Shown: positions 19,258 to 28,959 of the stretch, one piece after another | Position numbering within the stretch: the first letter of the stretch is position 1 | Layout of the letters: the number at the start of each line of letters is the position of its first letter | DNA from: Trypanosoma brucei gambiense DAL972 | Taxonomy: Eukaryota > Euglenozoa > Kinetoplastea > Trypanosomatida > Trypanosomatidae | Direction of reading: 5' to 3' | Length of the DNA stretch: 64,000 bases | Assembly: GCF_000210295.1 (NCBI RefSeq) | Contig: NC_026744.1 | Coordinates: 2,604,001 to 2,668,000 of the forward strand | Notes under the pieces: generated by a model | What the model was told of the DNA's origin: nothing | Databases searched by the model: none | Seen by the model: only the letters and a program-made list of their open reading frames with translations | Translations under genes and position numbers: made by a program

Positions 19258-22200
19258 CTATGAAACACTTTGTGAAGATGAGACAAAGCGCATCATCGCT
19301 GCCTCCGCATTTTGCAGCTGTTCCACATCACTTCGTCGCAACAATGCAATCTGGTGCTCATTCTCTAGCAGCTTGTGAATCCGTTCCAAAAGATAGGTCG
19401 CGTAAACACTGCGGCCCTCCCCCACCATATTTGTCACTGCTGCCGTGAGCGCTGTTATGACTCCACTCTTGGTTAAAACTGTGTCATCACATCGATCGTC
19501 GAGGCAGTGAAGAAACGTATCAAAAACAACAGCAGCTGGCACTCCACTGGACCGAAGAGTATCCACAATCGTTCCAGGATCCTCTCTATTGTGCACCAAG
19601 AAAGTGACAAAAGGCAACAATGGCAGCCCTGCAGCGTAACCACCATAGTACTCTCGCACTATACAACGCACCGCTTCAGAAGCACCTTGGCCCCCTTCGT
19701 GAACAAGGCTTGCCAGCAAGTCATGTAGCACCTGCACGGTGACTCTCTCGGGAGTCTCCGGGTGCATCTTCAGTATGTCCATCTGGACCTTGGCCCCACC
19801 GTTCCTCCTGTACACGCCAGCCAACTCAAACAGCCGACTTTCCACCACATAAAAATGGCGCAGCTCATCCACGTGGGATTGTGTTTCTTGCCTAGGCAAT
19901 TTTGAAGAACTATTGTAGTTAAAACTTTGCCCTGTCCTCTCAATCACTTTCACTAATTCATCCTGCAGTAACAGAAGTACGTAAGTCAAGCGATCGGAAT
20001 CCGTCGGGCCATACTCGAGTGCCAGATTTATGCAGCGAAGCCTTGTGGAAAGTAGCACTCGCTGCTTGGACTTTGCAATATCGCCAAACCCGCGAGCGGC
20101 CACCTGAGGACAACGCAGCCGATCCTTCCAACACGAATAAAAAAGCGCCGGGATTGTTTGCGGCTCCCCTAGGTCATCAATATACTCTTCTATTATCTCC
20201 GCAAAACACATCAAGCGATCATCTTCAAGCGCATGACCCACAATCCAGCGAACAACATCGCGAGAAAGAGCGGGGCTACGTGCAGCAGCCTGCATGACCA
20301 ACCGAAGGCAGCGCTTCACCTGCTCCGGCGATCCGTCAGCTGTATTCTGCTCAAGCAAAGATAGAAGTTCACCTATGGAGCTTTTGTCGTGCCTCAACCA
20401 ACAAAGAAGAAGTCTTATTGGTACCATATGATCGGGAAAGGCCACGTTCAATCTCTCCTCTACGTAGCTAACCATTTGCTCATCTCGAAGCGATACAATG
20501 TTGTCACACGCGTACGTGAGTGCCTCATCTGCATTCCCCTTCATGATAAGTGAATGAACACTTATTGCATGCCGGGCCTTCACAGGCAGTGCGTGTTTCA
20601 TAGCTTCAAGCTGGGCCAGGGTATTTGCCCCATTGCATGCAAGCGCGGTGGTACAGAATTCACTTATTATTGCATCTGTGTCACAGCGCCACACGATATA
20701 TTCCAAACCCATTTGATTTCCGATTGATGAAGCCATGGACAGCGCCTCTTCACCACACGCGGTCAACAGCATACAATAAAGTTTACAGATGATGCACGCA
20801 TCTCCCAAGCCCTTTAGGAGTGTATAAAGGAATAAAGCTTGAGTGTTAATAGCGGTGCGCGTGGTGAATGCCTGGGGAGAGCTCACTACAAAACCTTGCC
20901 ACACCAAACCCATATGCTGCACTGGGTAATCAAGCCAGCCATTTAAACGTAATAGCGACTCTATCGACCCTCGCCATTCCTCCATAAGCTTCACTGCGCC
21001 CTCCAATCTGAGCGCCAAGTCCCACGAAAAGGGCGAAGTCCACAACCTCTCCGCTACCACAATCTGACGATGGACGAGATATAAGAGTCCCTCCGCTCCA
21101 GGGGCCACCCGCATATTGTTACTCTGAGGAAAAGGGTGCAAGAACTGTCCTAGCAGGGGAGCCAACGTCTCTGCTGGCACGCCAGCTAAGTTAGCTCCAA
21201 CAAGGGCCTCCATTCCACGTCTTCCCCCCAGTTTTAGCAGCGAGGAAAAGATTTCATCGTGGGGGTTACCAAGTTTCAAGAGATTTGCTGTGACGAGTCC
21301 AATCGGTAGTGCACCAATGCGGCACTGAATTCCACTTCCTCCGTACACAACAAAAGACGTGCCGAACCTCACAGACTCACTGACGTAACCAATACCCGTG
21401 ATTGGCCCGTCCAAGTGAAAAGTTGACACTAGTTCCATCTCGTCATACACACCCTCGTATACGGCGCAGTTTGTAGTGATTAAGATTAGAAGATGAGTTA
21501 GTGCGTCATAAAGTAGAGTGGTGCCATTTGTGTCCCGACAGGCAAACCGGATATCTTCAACATGGAGACCCGAGGGTAGAGGACGGGAAGAAGCTAGACG
21601 GACATTAACACATGCAGTACCACCTCCAGCTGCAGGGGCTTCGTCGAGAAGCACAGGCTGCCGACCCCCATCGGCGGCAATCAGGACAGCGTGATGAGAC
21701 GTCTCAAAGCTGGCAAGCACTGTGACTGTATTTCTCAGAACAGCCACAGAACCGGCCACCACAAACTCGCCTGTTAGAGTGCGCTTCCACACAGCCAGAT
21801 CGGTATTCGACAATACAAAGAGGTTCCCCCGGTAAGGATCGTATGCACTATCTTGGTAACGTTTCGTGTCCCATAGAGAAATCACAGCATCGTAAATTCG
21901 TCGCGGGCGCTGGTTCGATGACAAAACCATTTCTGACACTTTATCACCTCTGAAAACTAAACGACAGCTTTCCACTTGCGCGTTGCCATAGCATAGTGTT
22001 AACTTGCCATTCTCAAACGAAACAATTTTTTCAACCGACCGTCCTGTTTCAATGAAAATATCGTCCAGTACTACAGGTGGTGATTCTTCTTGCAACAGAG
22101 CGGCGTGAATCCCGTTTACAAGTCCGACAATAATAAGTGATCTCTTGTCCGCGCCGCATCGTTGGATGTACGCGTCTTGAATAAGACTACCCCACGGGGG

Positions 22201-22491
22201 GAAATAGAAGTGGTTATCTTGTCGAACAACTAGAAGTCTGTTACCGCTCGACACGAGGTGGGCGCCATTTCGGTAATGAACCTTGCAACAGCCCCCGCCG
22301 TTGAGTAAGTTAGAGGAGGGCCATGCATGCTCTGTTTCTACCTGCACATCAAAGAAGGGGGTCTTTGACACCGGACGGGAAAATGTTCGAAGAAGCGGCA
22401 GGACGCCATCCGCGGCGGATGTGTCAGACTTTGCTATGCATTGCAACAACGCCTCTTTCACATTTTCACTTCCCTCCATCAACCGTTCCAT
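19258..22491 (-). CDS. large nucleoporin, Nup155/Nup170-type (beta-propeller plus alpha-solenoid)
   Basis: A 1077-residue protein. The first half is strand-rich, with repeated blades and a Nup155-like pattern such as IYDAVISLW, RGNLFVLSNTDLAVWKR and later DALTHLLILITTNCAVYEGVYDE. The second half, from about residue 440, is almost all helical. That two-part build and the length (about 119 kDa) fit the inner-ring Nup155/Nup170 family, and the protein may be the T. brucei nucleoporin named TbNup119; the name is from memory and unchecked. A long extension from an upstream codon is excluded by a strong splice acceptor (AG at 22521-22522). The role would be a scaffold of the nuclear pore inner ring. 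Confidence 0.6.
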   Translation of the reverse strand: MERLMEGSENVKEALLQCIAKSDTSAADGVLPLLRTFSRPVSKTPFFDVQVETEHAWPSSNLLNGGGCCKVHYRNGAHLVSSGNRLLVVRQDNHFYFPPWGSLIQDAYIQRCGADKRSLIIVGLVNGIHAALLQEESPPVVLDDIFIETGRSVEKIVSFENGKLTLCYGNAQVESCRLVFRGDKVSEMVLSSNQRPRRIYDAVISLWDTKRYQDSAYDPYRGNLFVLSNTDLAVWKRTLTGEFVVAGSVAVLRNTVTVLASFETSHHAVLIAADGGRQPVLLDEAPAAGGGTACVNVRLASSRPLPSGLHVEDIRFACRDTNGTTLLYDALTHLLILITTNCAVYEGVYDEMELVSTFHLDGPITGIGYVSESVRFGTSFVVYGGSGIQCRIGALPIGLVTANLLKLGNPHDEIFSSLLKLGGRRGMEALVGANLAGVPAETLAPLLGQFLHPFPQSNNMRVAPGAEGLLYLVHRQIVVAERLWTSPFSWDLALRLEGAVKLMEEWRGSIESLLRLNGWLDYPVQHMGLVWQGFVVSSPQAFTTRTAINTQALFLYTLLKGLGDACIICKLYCMLLTACGEEALSMASSIGNQMGLEYIVWRCDTDAIISEFCTTALACNGANTLAQLEAMKHALPVKARHAISVHSLIMKGNADEALTYACDNIVSLRDEQMVSYVEERLNVAFPDHMVPIRLLLCWLRHDKSSIGELLSLLEQNTADGSPEQVKRCLRLVMQAAARSPALSRDVVRWIVGHALEDDRLMCFAEIIEEYIDDLGEPQTIPALFYSCWKDRLRCPQVAARGFGDIAKSKQRVLLSTRLRCINLALEYGPTDSDRLTYVLLLLQDELVKVIERTGQSFNYNSSSKLPRQETQSHVDELRHFYVVESRLFELAGVYRRNGGAKVQMDILKMHPETPERVTVQVLHDLLASLVHEGGQGASEAVRCIVREYYGGYAAGLPLLPFVTFLVHNREDPGTIVDTLRSSGVPAAVVFDTFLHCLDDRCDDTVLTKSGVITALTAAVTNMVGEGRSVYATYLLERIHKLLENEHQIALLRRSDVEQLQNAEAAMMRFVSSSQSVS

Positions 22492-22842
22492 GCTAAATTC
22501 TAACCGATCCCCCGCACCAACTAAATAAAAAAAATGAGAAAAGATATGCAAGGTAATTAAACAACAAAAGGGAGATAAAGCAAACACATGCACACTTGCT
22601 CATACAAATAACGGTCAGAATAACAATAGTGACACAATAATTCATTTGTCTAACAGAAATATGCATAAAGGTATATATAACATCTGTTTTAACATAGGAA
22701 GGTTGCACCCATGCTACATAGTAGTGAAAAAGGCGCGAGTAACGAAAAATGAAACTCTCTGGGGACTCTCGTATCCAGTTGCACTTTCAACTCTACATGT
22801 ATACCCTGTTCCTCTATAGCAAAAACAATCTTCGCTACCCAA
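22492..22842. other. intergenic, no gene seen
   Basis: AT-rich spacer with the nucleoporin 5' UTR at its left end. The rest is probably 3' UTR of the calmodulin-like gene. Confidence 0.5.
22521..22545 (-). promoter_or_regulatory. spliced-leader acceptor that fixes the nucleoporin start
   Basis: On the minus strand, TTTTCTCATTTTTTTTATTTAG precedes a 29-base 5' UTR and the ATG at 22491. The acceptor falls inside the longer open frame and so rules out the 34-residue N-terminal extension. Confidence 0.7.
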
Positions 22843-23334
22843 TTAATCGGTTGAAAACGCTTCCTTCTTCGGTATGGATCCACTATCTTCGACCATAACT
22901 CGTCTGAACTCCTCGTAACTTAGTCGACCATCTCCGTCTAAATCCGCTTCATTTATCATCTCGAACGCCTTTTCTGGAGTAAGGTAACAACCTAGTCGCT
23001 CCATCACGATTCTCAAGTCGGTTGTAGTTATGAAACCAGTGTTACCAAGATCGTAAAGTTCGAATGCCCGACGCAATTTGAGCTCTTTTTCCTCCGGGTC
23101 ATTTAGTTTCGTAGCGACAAGGGTAAGAAACTCCGGGAAATCAATCACACCATTTGAGTCTAAGTCTGCTTCGTTCATCATCATCTGCAGTTTTTCCCGG
23201 GAAACTTTCTGTCCAATTGCCGCGAAAACATTAGAAAGATCATCAACAGTAATGTTGCCATCGCAATCTGTGTCGAAAACAGCGAATGCTTCCTTCAGTT
23301 CGGTGATTTGCTCTACCGTTAAGAGGTCCGCCAT
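22843..23334 (-). CDS. calmodulin-like four-EF-hand calcium-binding protein
   Basis: A 163-residue protein with four EF-hand loops: DTDCDGNITVDD (21-32), DLDSNGVIDFPE (57-68), DLGNTGFITTTD (95-106) and DLDGDGRLSYEE (131-142). Loops 2 and 4 are canonical with Glu at position 12. Loops 1 and 3 end in Asp, and loop 3 has Gly at position 3 and so probably binds weakly. Spacing is that of calmodulin or centrin, with a short hydrophilic tail. It is clearly not calmodulin itself. The ATG is preceded by TGGTG and an AG (23340-23341), so the 5' UTR may be only five bases. Confidence 0.85.
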   Translation of the reverse strand: MADLLTVEQITELKEAFAVFDTDCDGNITVDDLSNVFAAIGQKVSREKLQMMMNEADLDSNGVIDFPEFLTLVATKLNDPEEKELKLRRAFELYDLGNTGFITTTDLRIVMERLGCYLTPEKAFEMINEADLDGDGRLSYEEFRRVMVEDSGSIPKKEAFSTD

Positions 23335-23640
23335 CACCACTACAAAAAAGAAAACGCAGCTCTTTCCCTTTATATATAGCTGCCACGGTTTGCCCTATTT
23401 GGATATTTAAAGATTTTTTTTTTAAAGGTCAATTGGAATAAATAATCTTTTGCTCAAATTTCTCTCAAACTCCCACAGTGGTGCACAAAAAAGCAGAGAG
23501 TGACACTAAAATGAGAAACAGTGAGTCAAACACATCATGACAAAAAAACGACTATGTTATGCGTCAAATGCACGCATGCAAGTGCAAGCCGCACTGAAGG
23601 CCAAACCCTTACCTTAGTTATTGAAATACTAACATAAAAC
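23335..23640. other. intergenic, no gene seen
   Basis: Spacer with the pyrimidine tract (plus-strand A/G run at 23343-23354) for the EF-hand gene. No coding region. Confidence 0.5.
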
Positions 23641-24666
23641 TCAAGAACGGTCATCACCATCGTCTTCATCTTCGAATCCATACAGCTCAGCTTCATCTCT
23701 TGCGAGTTTGTTGTGAACACGCGAGCGGAGCACAGGGTTCCACAGTTTGTCGTCCTCAATGCTGGACATCAGAGCACTACTGATGTCTTCTTCATGCAAT
23801 GACATCTTCACGTCGGCTTCAAAAGGAGCCGGCAAATCGTGCGCGTGTACAGGAGTACCTCCTTGCATACCCGTCTGTAAATTCTTCACAGACCCATACG
23901 TTACCTCTCGTCGATCCATAATGTGAGCACCAAATACTAAATTATCATCTTCCCTTTGGAGGGCCTGAAGATCTTTCATTTGATGTGATCTTCGGTGTGC
24001 CCAAACACGCTCCTCGTGAGTCGTTTCCTCCCAGAAGTTATTATAGGGTTTTGGAATAAGACCTTCATCAATTTTGATACCGTATTTCTTAAGAATCCAT
24101 TTCCCCTTCCGGTATCCATCCACAACCATCATGAAGCAATCCCACGTCTGGTTAACATAACGAGCCGCTCTAACTTCCTGGTAGAGCATGCGACGATAGT
24201 ATTCTCTGGCGTCTGGTGGAAGATCCCAAAGCCGACGAAACGCCCAGTACACGAACCGCTTCGAGGGACTAACGGCTCCACGTTCGTACCACGACACACG
24301 ATAGGGAGTTGAAGCAGTTGTGTTTTGAAGGCCTTTCGCGAGAGGTTCGTCGCATACCGCCCTTTCTCTGAGAGTACTACTTCGTGTGTTACAGTCGCTC
24401 GAAGCGCCACATTCATATGGCAGATCGTCCTCGCTTGTTGGGTTGTCACAATTGGATGATGAATAAGGACGATGCACTTTGAAAACTGGCTCCATTTCCA
24501 CTGGCTGTAGAGTAAACTCTCTGCCCATTGACGCTCTTCCGTCAGTAAACAAGCATTCATCTGAACCTGTTGAAACGTGGCGGTACGAGTTACAGTCTTT
24601 TGGGCACGTTACAACCTGCCTCCCACATGACGAAAATAACTTTGAGTACGACAATATGTTTAACAT
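23641..24666 (-). CDS. predicted mitochondrial protein, unknown function
   Basis: A 341-residue protein starting MLNILSYSKLFSSCGRQVV, an N-terminus with Ser, Lys and Arg and no acids, consistent with mitochondrial import. The first 110 residues are Ser/Cys-rich and poorly structured. A compact helical, Arg/Tyr/Trp-rich core follows (about 125-235: RFVYWAFRRLWDLPP, AREYYRRMLYQEVRAARYV, NQTWDCFMMVVDGYRKGKW). The core slightly recalls LYR-motif proteins. The tail is acidic (DEDDGDD). Aromatic and basic proteins of this kind are frequent among trypanosome mitoribosome components, but I cannot assign it. Confidence 0.65.
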   Translation of the reverse strand: MLNILSYSKLFSSCGRQVVTCPKDCNSYRHVSTGSDECLFTDGRASMGREFTLQPVEMEPVFKVHRPYSSSNCDNPTSEDDLPYECGASSDCNTRSSTLRERAVCDEPLAKGLQNTTASTPYRVSWYERGAVSPSKRFVYWAFRRLWDLPPDAREYYRRMLYQEVRAARYVNQTWDCFMMVVDGYRKGKWILKKYGIKIDEGLIPKPYNNFWEETTHEERVWAHRRSHQMKDLQALQREDDNLVFGAHIMDRREVTYGSVKNLQTGMQGGTPVHAHDLPAPFEADVKMSLHEEDISSALMSSIEDDKLWNPVLRSRVHNKLARDEAELYGFEDEDDGDDRS

Positions 24667-24920
24667 TTCTGGCTACTCGTCCTGTTGACGAATTATTCAC
24701 CTAACATACTGATAAACCACCAGAAGAGGGTGGTGAAACAAAACTATACAATGGCGAAAAAGAGGGAACTTGTCAGAGGAACTGTGGGTAAATGAAAATA
24801 CGGCGGTATGCTGTGTGTCACTTCTTTTAAACCGTTTCTTGTATGAGCTGCTACATAGCGGTAAGTGAAAAGATTCTACTACGAGCAAAAAAAAAAAAGA
24901 TACAAATTCGAGTGCAGTGG

Positions 24921-25661
24921 TCAGAGAGTTGCTATTTTCAGACTCGTATGCTTAAAGAAAGAAAGGCCCTCCAAAAACATATACAGTCGCGCATCGACTA
25001 TCGTACGATTATTCATTTCTTCCTTTTGGGCAACCAGGCGCTTCAACATCTTAGTGGGTGTAACGTCGCTTTCGACATTTTTCCCTAACTTTAGTGGGAG
25101 CAAAATGACATCGATGTCCTCCCCGTCGTCTAGCTGAGGTTGTGGTTTACAGTTCATTTCTGAATCTCCGTCCACACGTATTTTAACAAACTGGCAGCAA
25201 GAGTCCGATAAACCTGGTTCAAGACAAACAGGATCAGAGACATCAAAGACATCTTCCACACAGGCGGAATATCCTGTTTCTTCTTTAAGCTCCCTCAAGG
25301 CCGCCATTTTCGCATCTTCCCCGGGGTCAATTAACCCTGCGGGGAACTCGATGACAACAGCATCGAGGGGTGGGCGATATTGCGCAACAAGGATCAGAAA
25401 ACTTTCATTACCGCGAGAAAGAAAAGCACAGATTTCAGTGCTATCAACAGCCAGAGGTGCGGGCGTTCTCTGGTACCTATCCAACGGAACTTGTCTGGTG
25501 GTCCTCTGAACTAACTCCCATTTACTTGCAGAAATATCACCCACTTCTCGGGCTCCTTCTGGCGTTCCATTCTTCTCCGCAGTGTAAGTGATTTCACAAA
25601 GTCTCAAGTACTTCCGTTCCTGTAAAACATTCAACCCAACTCTGATATAGCGGTCCCTCAT
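24921..25661 (-). CDS. NUDIX hydrolase, ADP-ribose pyrophosphatase-like
   Basis: A 246-residue protein with a perfect Nudix box from G109 to Y131 (G-x5-E-x7-RE-L-x-EE-x-G). It is preceded by QYRPPLDAVVIEFPAGLID, which is typical of ADP-sugar pyrophosphatases of the NUDT5 type. Such enzymes cleave ADP-ribose or similar nucleotide sugars to AMP and sugar phosphate with magnesium. All metal-binding Glu residues of the box are present. There is no targeting signal at MRDRYIRVGL. It is the first gene of the leftward array, next to the strand-switch region. Confidence 0.9.
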   Translation of the reverse strand: MRDRYIRVGLNVLQERKYLRLCEITYTAEKNGTPEGAREVGDISASKWELVQRTTRQVPLDRYQRTPAPLAVDSTEICAFLSRGNESFLILVAQYRPPLDAVVIEFPAGLIDPGEDAKMAALRELKEETGYSACVEDVFDVSDPVCLEPGLSDSCCQFVKIRVDGDSEMNCKPQPQLDDGEDIDVILLPLKLGKNVESDVTPTKMLKRLVAQKEEMNNRTIVDARLYMFLEGLSFFKHTSLKIATL

Positions 25662-27714
25662 GCGTTATATGGCTCTATGTAACACACATCTACAGAGGAG
25701 AATACAAGTAAATAAGTTATTCAAAAATAAGGTGGAAAAAAGTTAAATCATGTAAACTCAGTATCAGAACGAAGATTCGGTACACAAAAAAGGACAAAAA
25801 ATTGTCATGTAACCTATCGGTAGTAAAAGAACAAATTTTCGAGCACAGTATCTTTTGCAGAGCCCCCCCCCACCATCCTCCTTCCCCAGGGGTTTTATGC
25901 GGCGACTGTTCGTTAAGCTTCTTCAACATCCCACATACTCAATGCTACATAATTAATCAATAAAGAAACTTCGTCCTGCAAAAAAAAAAAACGAATTACC
26001 TTCCCCAATCCTTGGGTGCCCAGTCATTATGCAGTACAAATCCTGCCTTTTGTGTATAACACCCCAGAAAGACACAACAGGACGCTGGATTTTTAAAAAA
26101 AAAGGAAGATGTTTGCCTTGGTACCATGAACTGCAGCTACAAACACGAATGGAGAATAATCGGTGCAGCGGTCTCAACTTACGTAACAGCAACAAAGGGT
26201 GGCACCCAGAAAAGAAAATATGGGGAAATGGATATCTTTTTCTTATCAAATATCCATAATAAGTACTTATATTACAAATTATATATCTGACTTAAAGCAA
26301 CGTGTCCCAGCACTAAACCCCTCCCTGCAAAACGCAGGGCAATAATAATTCACAATAAATGGGAGGGGTATGAAATATCCACCGTTGATACTAACTCATA
26401 GGTAACGACGGTAACTATATTTATGTGAATCAAATGAAAACGATATATTACAAGAGTATATATATTTAATTATTTATCAAGTGACATCTCTGACGAGGAA
26501 AGTACTCCACAAGGCAAGACAACAGAACCCTATAAGCACGTAACTACACGTAGAAGCAACTAAATGAAAGTCCACTACCAGTAAAAAGCAGCTAAATTGG
26601 TCCCTGACGCAGCAGTATATACAACCGTCTGAACACCTACCCCACCATCAAACACAAAGCACAGGCCAAAATGGATTATGCAAACACTACTACTTGGACG
26701 TACCACGTCAGCCTAATAAGACGGTAACTTACAAGAACAAACAAACGGCACCTCTATCATTAGGGAAGGGGGATTTAAAAAACGAAAGAAAAAACATTTC
26801 ATCTACTTTTAAAAAGTTTCAACAAAAAGATATATATAATGTCCAACCATACGGAAAAGTTGAGATGTCCCAAGCCTTTCACATCCAGCATCGGCAACAA
26901 GTCTAACAGCAAGTAAAAAAAAGTACCCGAACACCTCCCCTATTGGACGACAACGACGACGGTGTACACCGCATGTCCGCAAGGGATGACAAAGCAATTG
27001 AAAATAAAAAGCGAAACAAACTAAGCGAACCAGATGTCACCCCCGTATAAACTTACGTGTATATGTATAGTGATAGTAAGAGTCGGGTGAGAACAACCAC
27101 CTGCAAAACACTTGGAGCTTTTCTAAATTATTCTTATCCCTCTGCATCCCTAACTTTTAAAAATGTAGAATCGCGAATCTCTAAGTGCAGGCCCAGTGGC
27201 ATAATAATTAAGCCGTAAAACCGTTAGACCGGCCACTTGTAACGCGCACGCGCCAGCTATACTAAAACCAAAGCAAACTCCTTTTGCAAGCTTCCGCCAT
27301 CAGAGAGGTCCTGTAGAAGAGATAAACATCTAAAGGGGTGATAACCAATGTCACCTTCAGGGTTCGTTAACGTGAGAGCATCACGCAACGCCCCGCAGGT
27401 CAGTTGCGGTAGGGGTCTTGTAACAAACAAAAAACATTAAAAACACGAGGACAACCATCAGTGAAGAGTGCAAAATACGGAAGGGTACTGTTAACAAACA
27501 TTAACCCCGCAGACGTGTCACGCATTGCCTTAATAGACACTTGATGCGCTACGCAAAGCTGCCGATGGCAGTTCACCGGAACTTTGGCACACCTGAACAT
27601 AGCCGAGCTGCACAAAGGACAAAAAGGAATGCTCAAAAGCGTTTATTTGTGTTGACACAAAAGCCTATGCGGCAACCATCACGATAACTTTTTTAAAAAA
27701 GATCAAGCAGTAAT

Positions 27715-27950
27715 GCAACAGAAACACCCAGTGGCGCCCCACGCCCCACGCCCCACGCCGCTCCACGGGGAGGGGGTGACAGCCAACGCAACAGCACAAG
27801 CAGCACCGGTCAGCCACAGCCCCGCCGTGCGAACACCGAAGCCGCGACAACACCCACCAGGGGGGCGGCTCGCTCGCACCGCCGGTATCTTGAGCCCGCA
27901 CCGGCGTCGAGGTAATTGGGACCGTCGGTAGGTGATGCCGCGCAAGCGAC
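27715..27950 (-). promoter_or_regulatory. candidate G/T-rich initiation element for the leftward array
   Basis: On the plus strand this stretch is dominated by A and C with many CAC and CCCC tracts, so the leftward strand is G/T-rich. It lies about 2 kb ahead of the first leftward gene. Assignment is by composition and position only. Confidence 0.4.
27737..27757. repeat. three tandem copies of the 7-mer CCCCACG
   Basis: Three exact head-to-tail 7-base units, giving three G4 tracts on the minus strand. They lie within the A/C-rich candidate initiation element. Confidence 0.9.
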
Positions 27951-28282
27951 GCCGCAGTTTTCTACTTGCCCGAGAGATATCGTTCAGGACAAGGGGCCAT
28001 GGCTGCAACTTTTTCGCAGAGGCGGTGCCGGATTTCCCCACATTCATCTGGAACGCCGCATCCGAGGCCCCGCTACGATCGCGTGTCTTCAACGAGCGGC
28101 AGCGTGCCTCTCGAGATGAACGAAGAAATGAGGAACACTATCCTCCAACAGTAGTGTCTATTGTGTGCCCGAGATTACCGAACTCACGAAACCAAATCAG
28201 AGTCGGACAAACGGCGCACCCTCTGCAAATCCCGCCGGGTTTCCTTTCCACAACACACTAAAGCAGGTGCCGGAAGGTGAAT

Positions 28283-28357
28283 AAAAAAAGCGGGAAAAGT
28301 GGTAATCGAACCTGCAGCATCAATGGTAAAGCCACTCCACCATAACAACGGGACCGC
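28283..28357 (-). ncRNA. tRNA-like Pol III element: A box, B box and T7 terminator
   Basis: On the minus strand an A-box match TGGTGGAGTGG (28332-28342) is followed by a B-box match GGTTCGATTAC (28302-28312), and 12 bases later by a T7 run (28283-28289), the normal order and end-spacing of a tRNA gene. The bases flanking the element can pair as GCGG with CCGC (28354-28357 and 28290-28293), and ATGGT can pair with ACCAT around the A box. The A-to-B distance (about 30 bases) is too short for a full tRNA, and there is no clear anticodon arm or T-stem. It may be a tRNA pseudogene, an atypical small RNA, or an extragenic Pol III promoter. Confidence 0.45.
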
Positions 28358-28692
28358 GACGTAAATAAATATTTAAGCAATTGAACTATTAATCAGCTAG
28401 AACCCCTTTGAATAGGAACCCGTGGAAAGCCATACGCCCGGGGCGGGCGCAAGGATTTCGGATACTTCTGCATAGCAAACAGCAAAGGGGCGTAGCTGTC
28501 GCCGAGGGAGGGCACCGACGCCTTACCCCCACCCCGTGGCCCTCGGCCGCACCGGACGCAAGTCCACCCCCTGTCCGAGGCCGCGATCGCCCTTTTCGCA
28601 CGACGACTTGCATCAACATTGCGTTTCAGTGTGCATTTATCTTTCCCCTTCATTCCTCAGCACACCGCTTGAAGGGGATACCGCAGCTGGAT

Positions 28693-28959
28693 TCATCGTG
28701 GGAGTTCCCCCGAGTCTTTCGAAAGGAGCTCCATTACCGACGCCGAAATCTCATCCGTAGACATTTTCCCCACCCCGTAAATAGACCACTCTGTGCATGC
28801 GCCTTCACCATTCTTCGCAGCTACACATGTGGTTGTACCCAACGATATCTCAGTATCAGCTGGTGCGAGCACTAGCTTCCCACCAGGCGGATTTGCACAC
28901 ATAGCGAGAACGGTGAAGTCATTTGTGCACCGATGTGAAAACCACTCTTTGTTGCTGAG
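28693..28959 (-). pseudogene. short Cys-containing open frame, possible gene remnant
   Basis: An 88-codon open stretch on the minus strand between two stops, with an internal ATG at 28902. It reads like protein rather than random sequence: a hydrophobic segment with cysteines (DFTVLAMCANPPGGKLVLAP), then TTTCVAAKNGEGACTEW and a helical end. Cysteine spacing is faintly reminiscent of trypanosome surface glycoproteins, but I cannot place it in any family. It may be a decayed fragment or chance. Confidence 0.25.

Noticed and set aside
22492..22593. 34-residue hydrophobic N-terminal extension of the nucleoporin
   Set aside because: It is encoded by the splice-acceptor pyrimidine tract itself; the apparent signal-like Phe/Leu run is an artefact of T-rich sequence.
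27193..27240. Inverted repeat AGTGGC...GCCACT resembling a tRNA arm
   Set aside because: No B box or T-run nearby; a six-base stem alone is not evidence.
27703..28092. 129-codon minus frame in the strand-switch region
   Set aside because: Opens with TTG; the Arg/Gly/Ala-rich sequence reflects local G/C composition.
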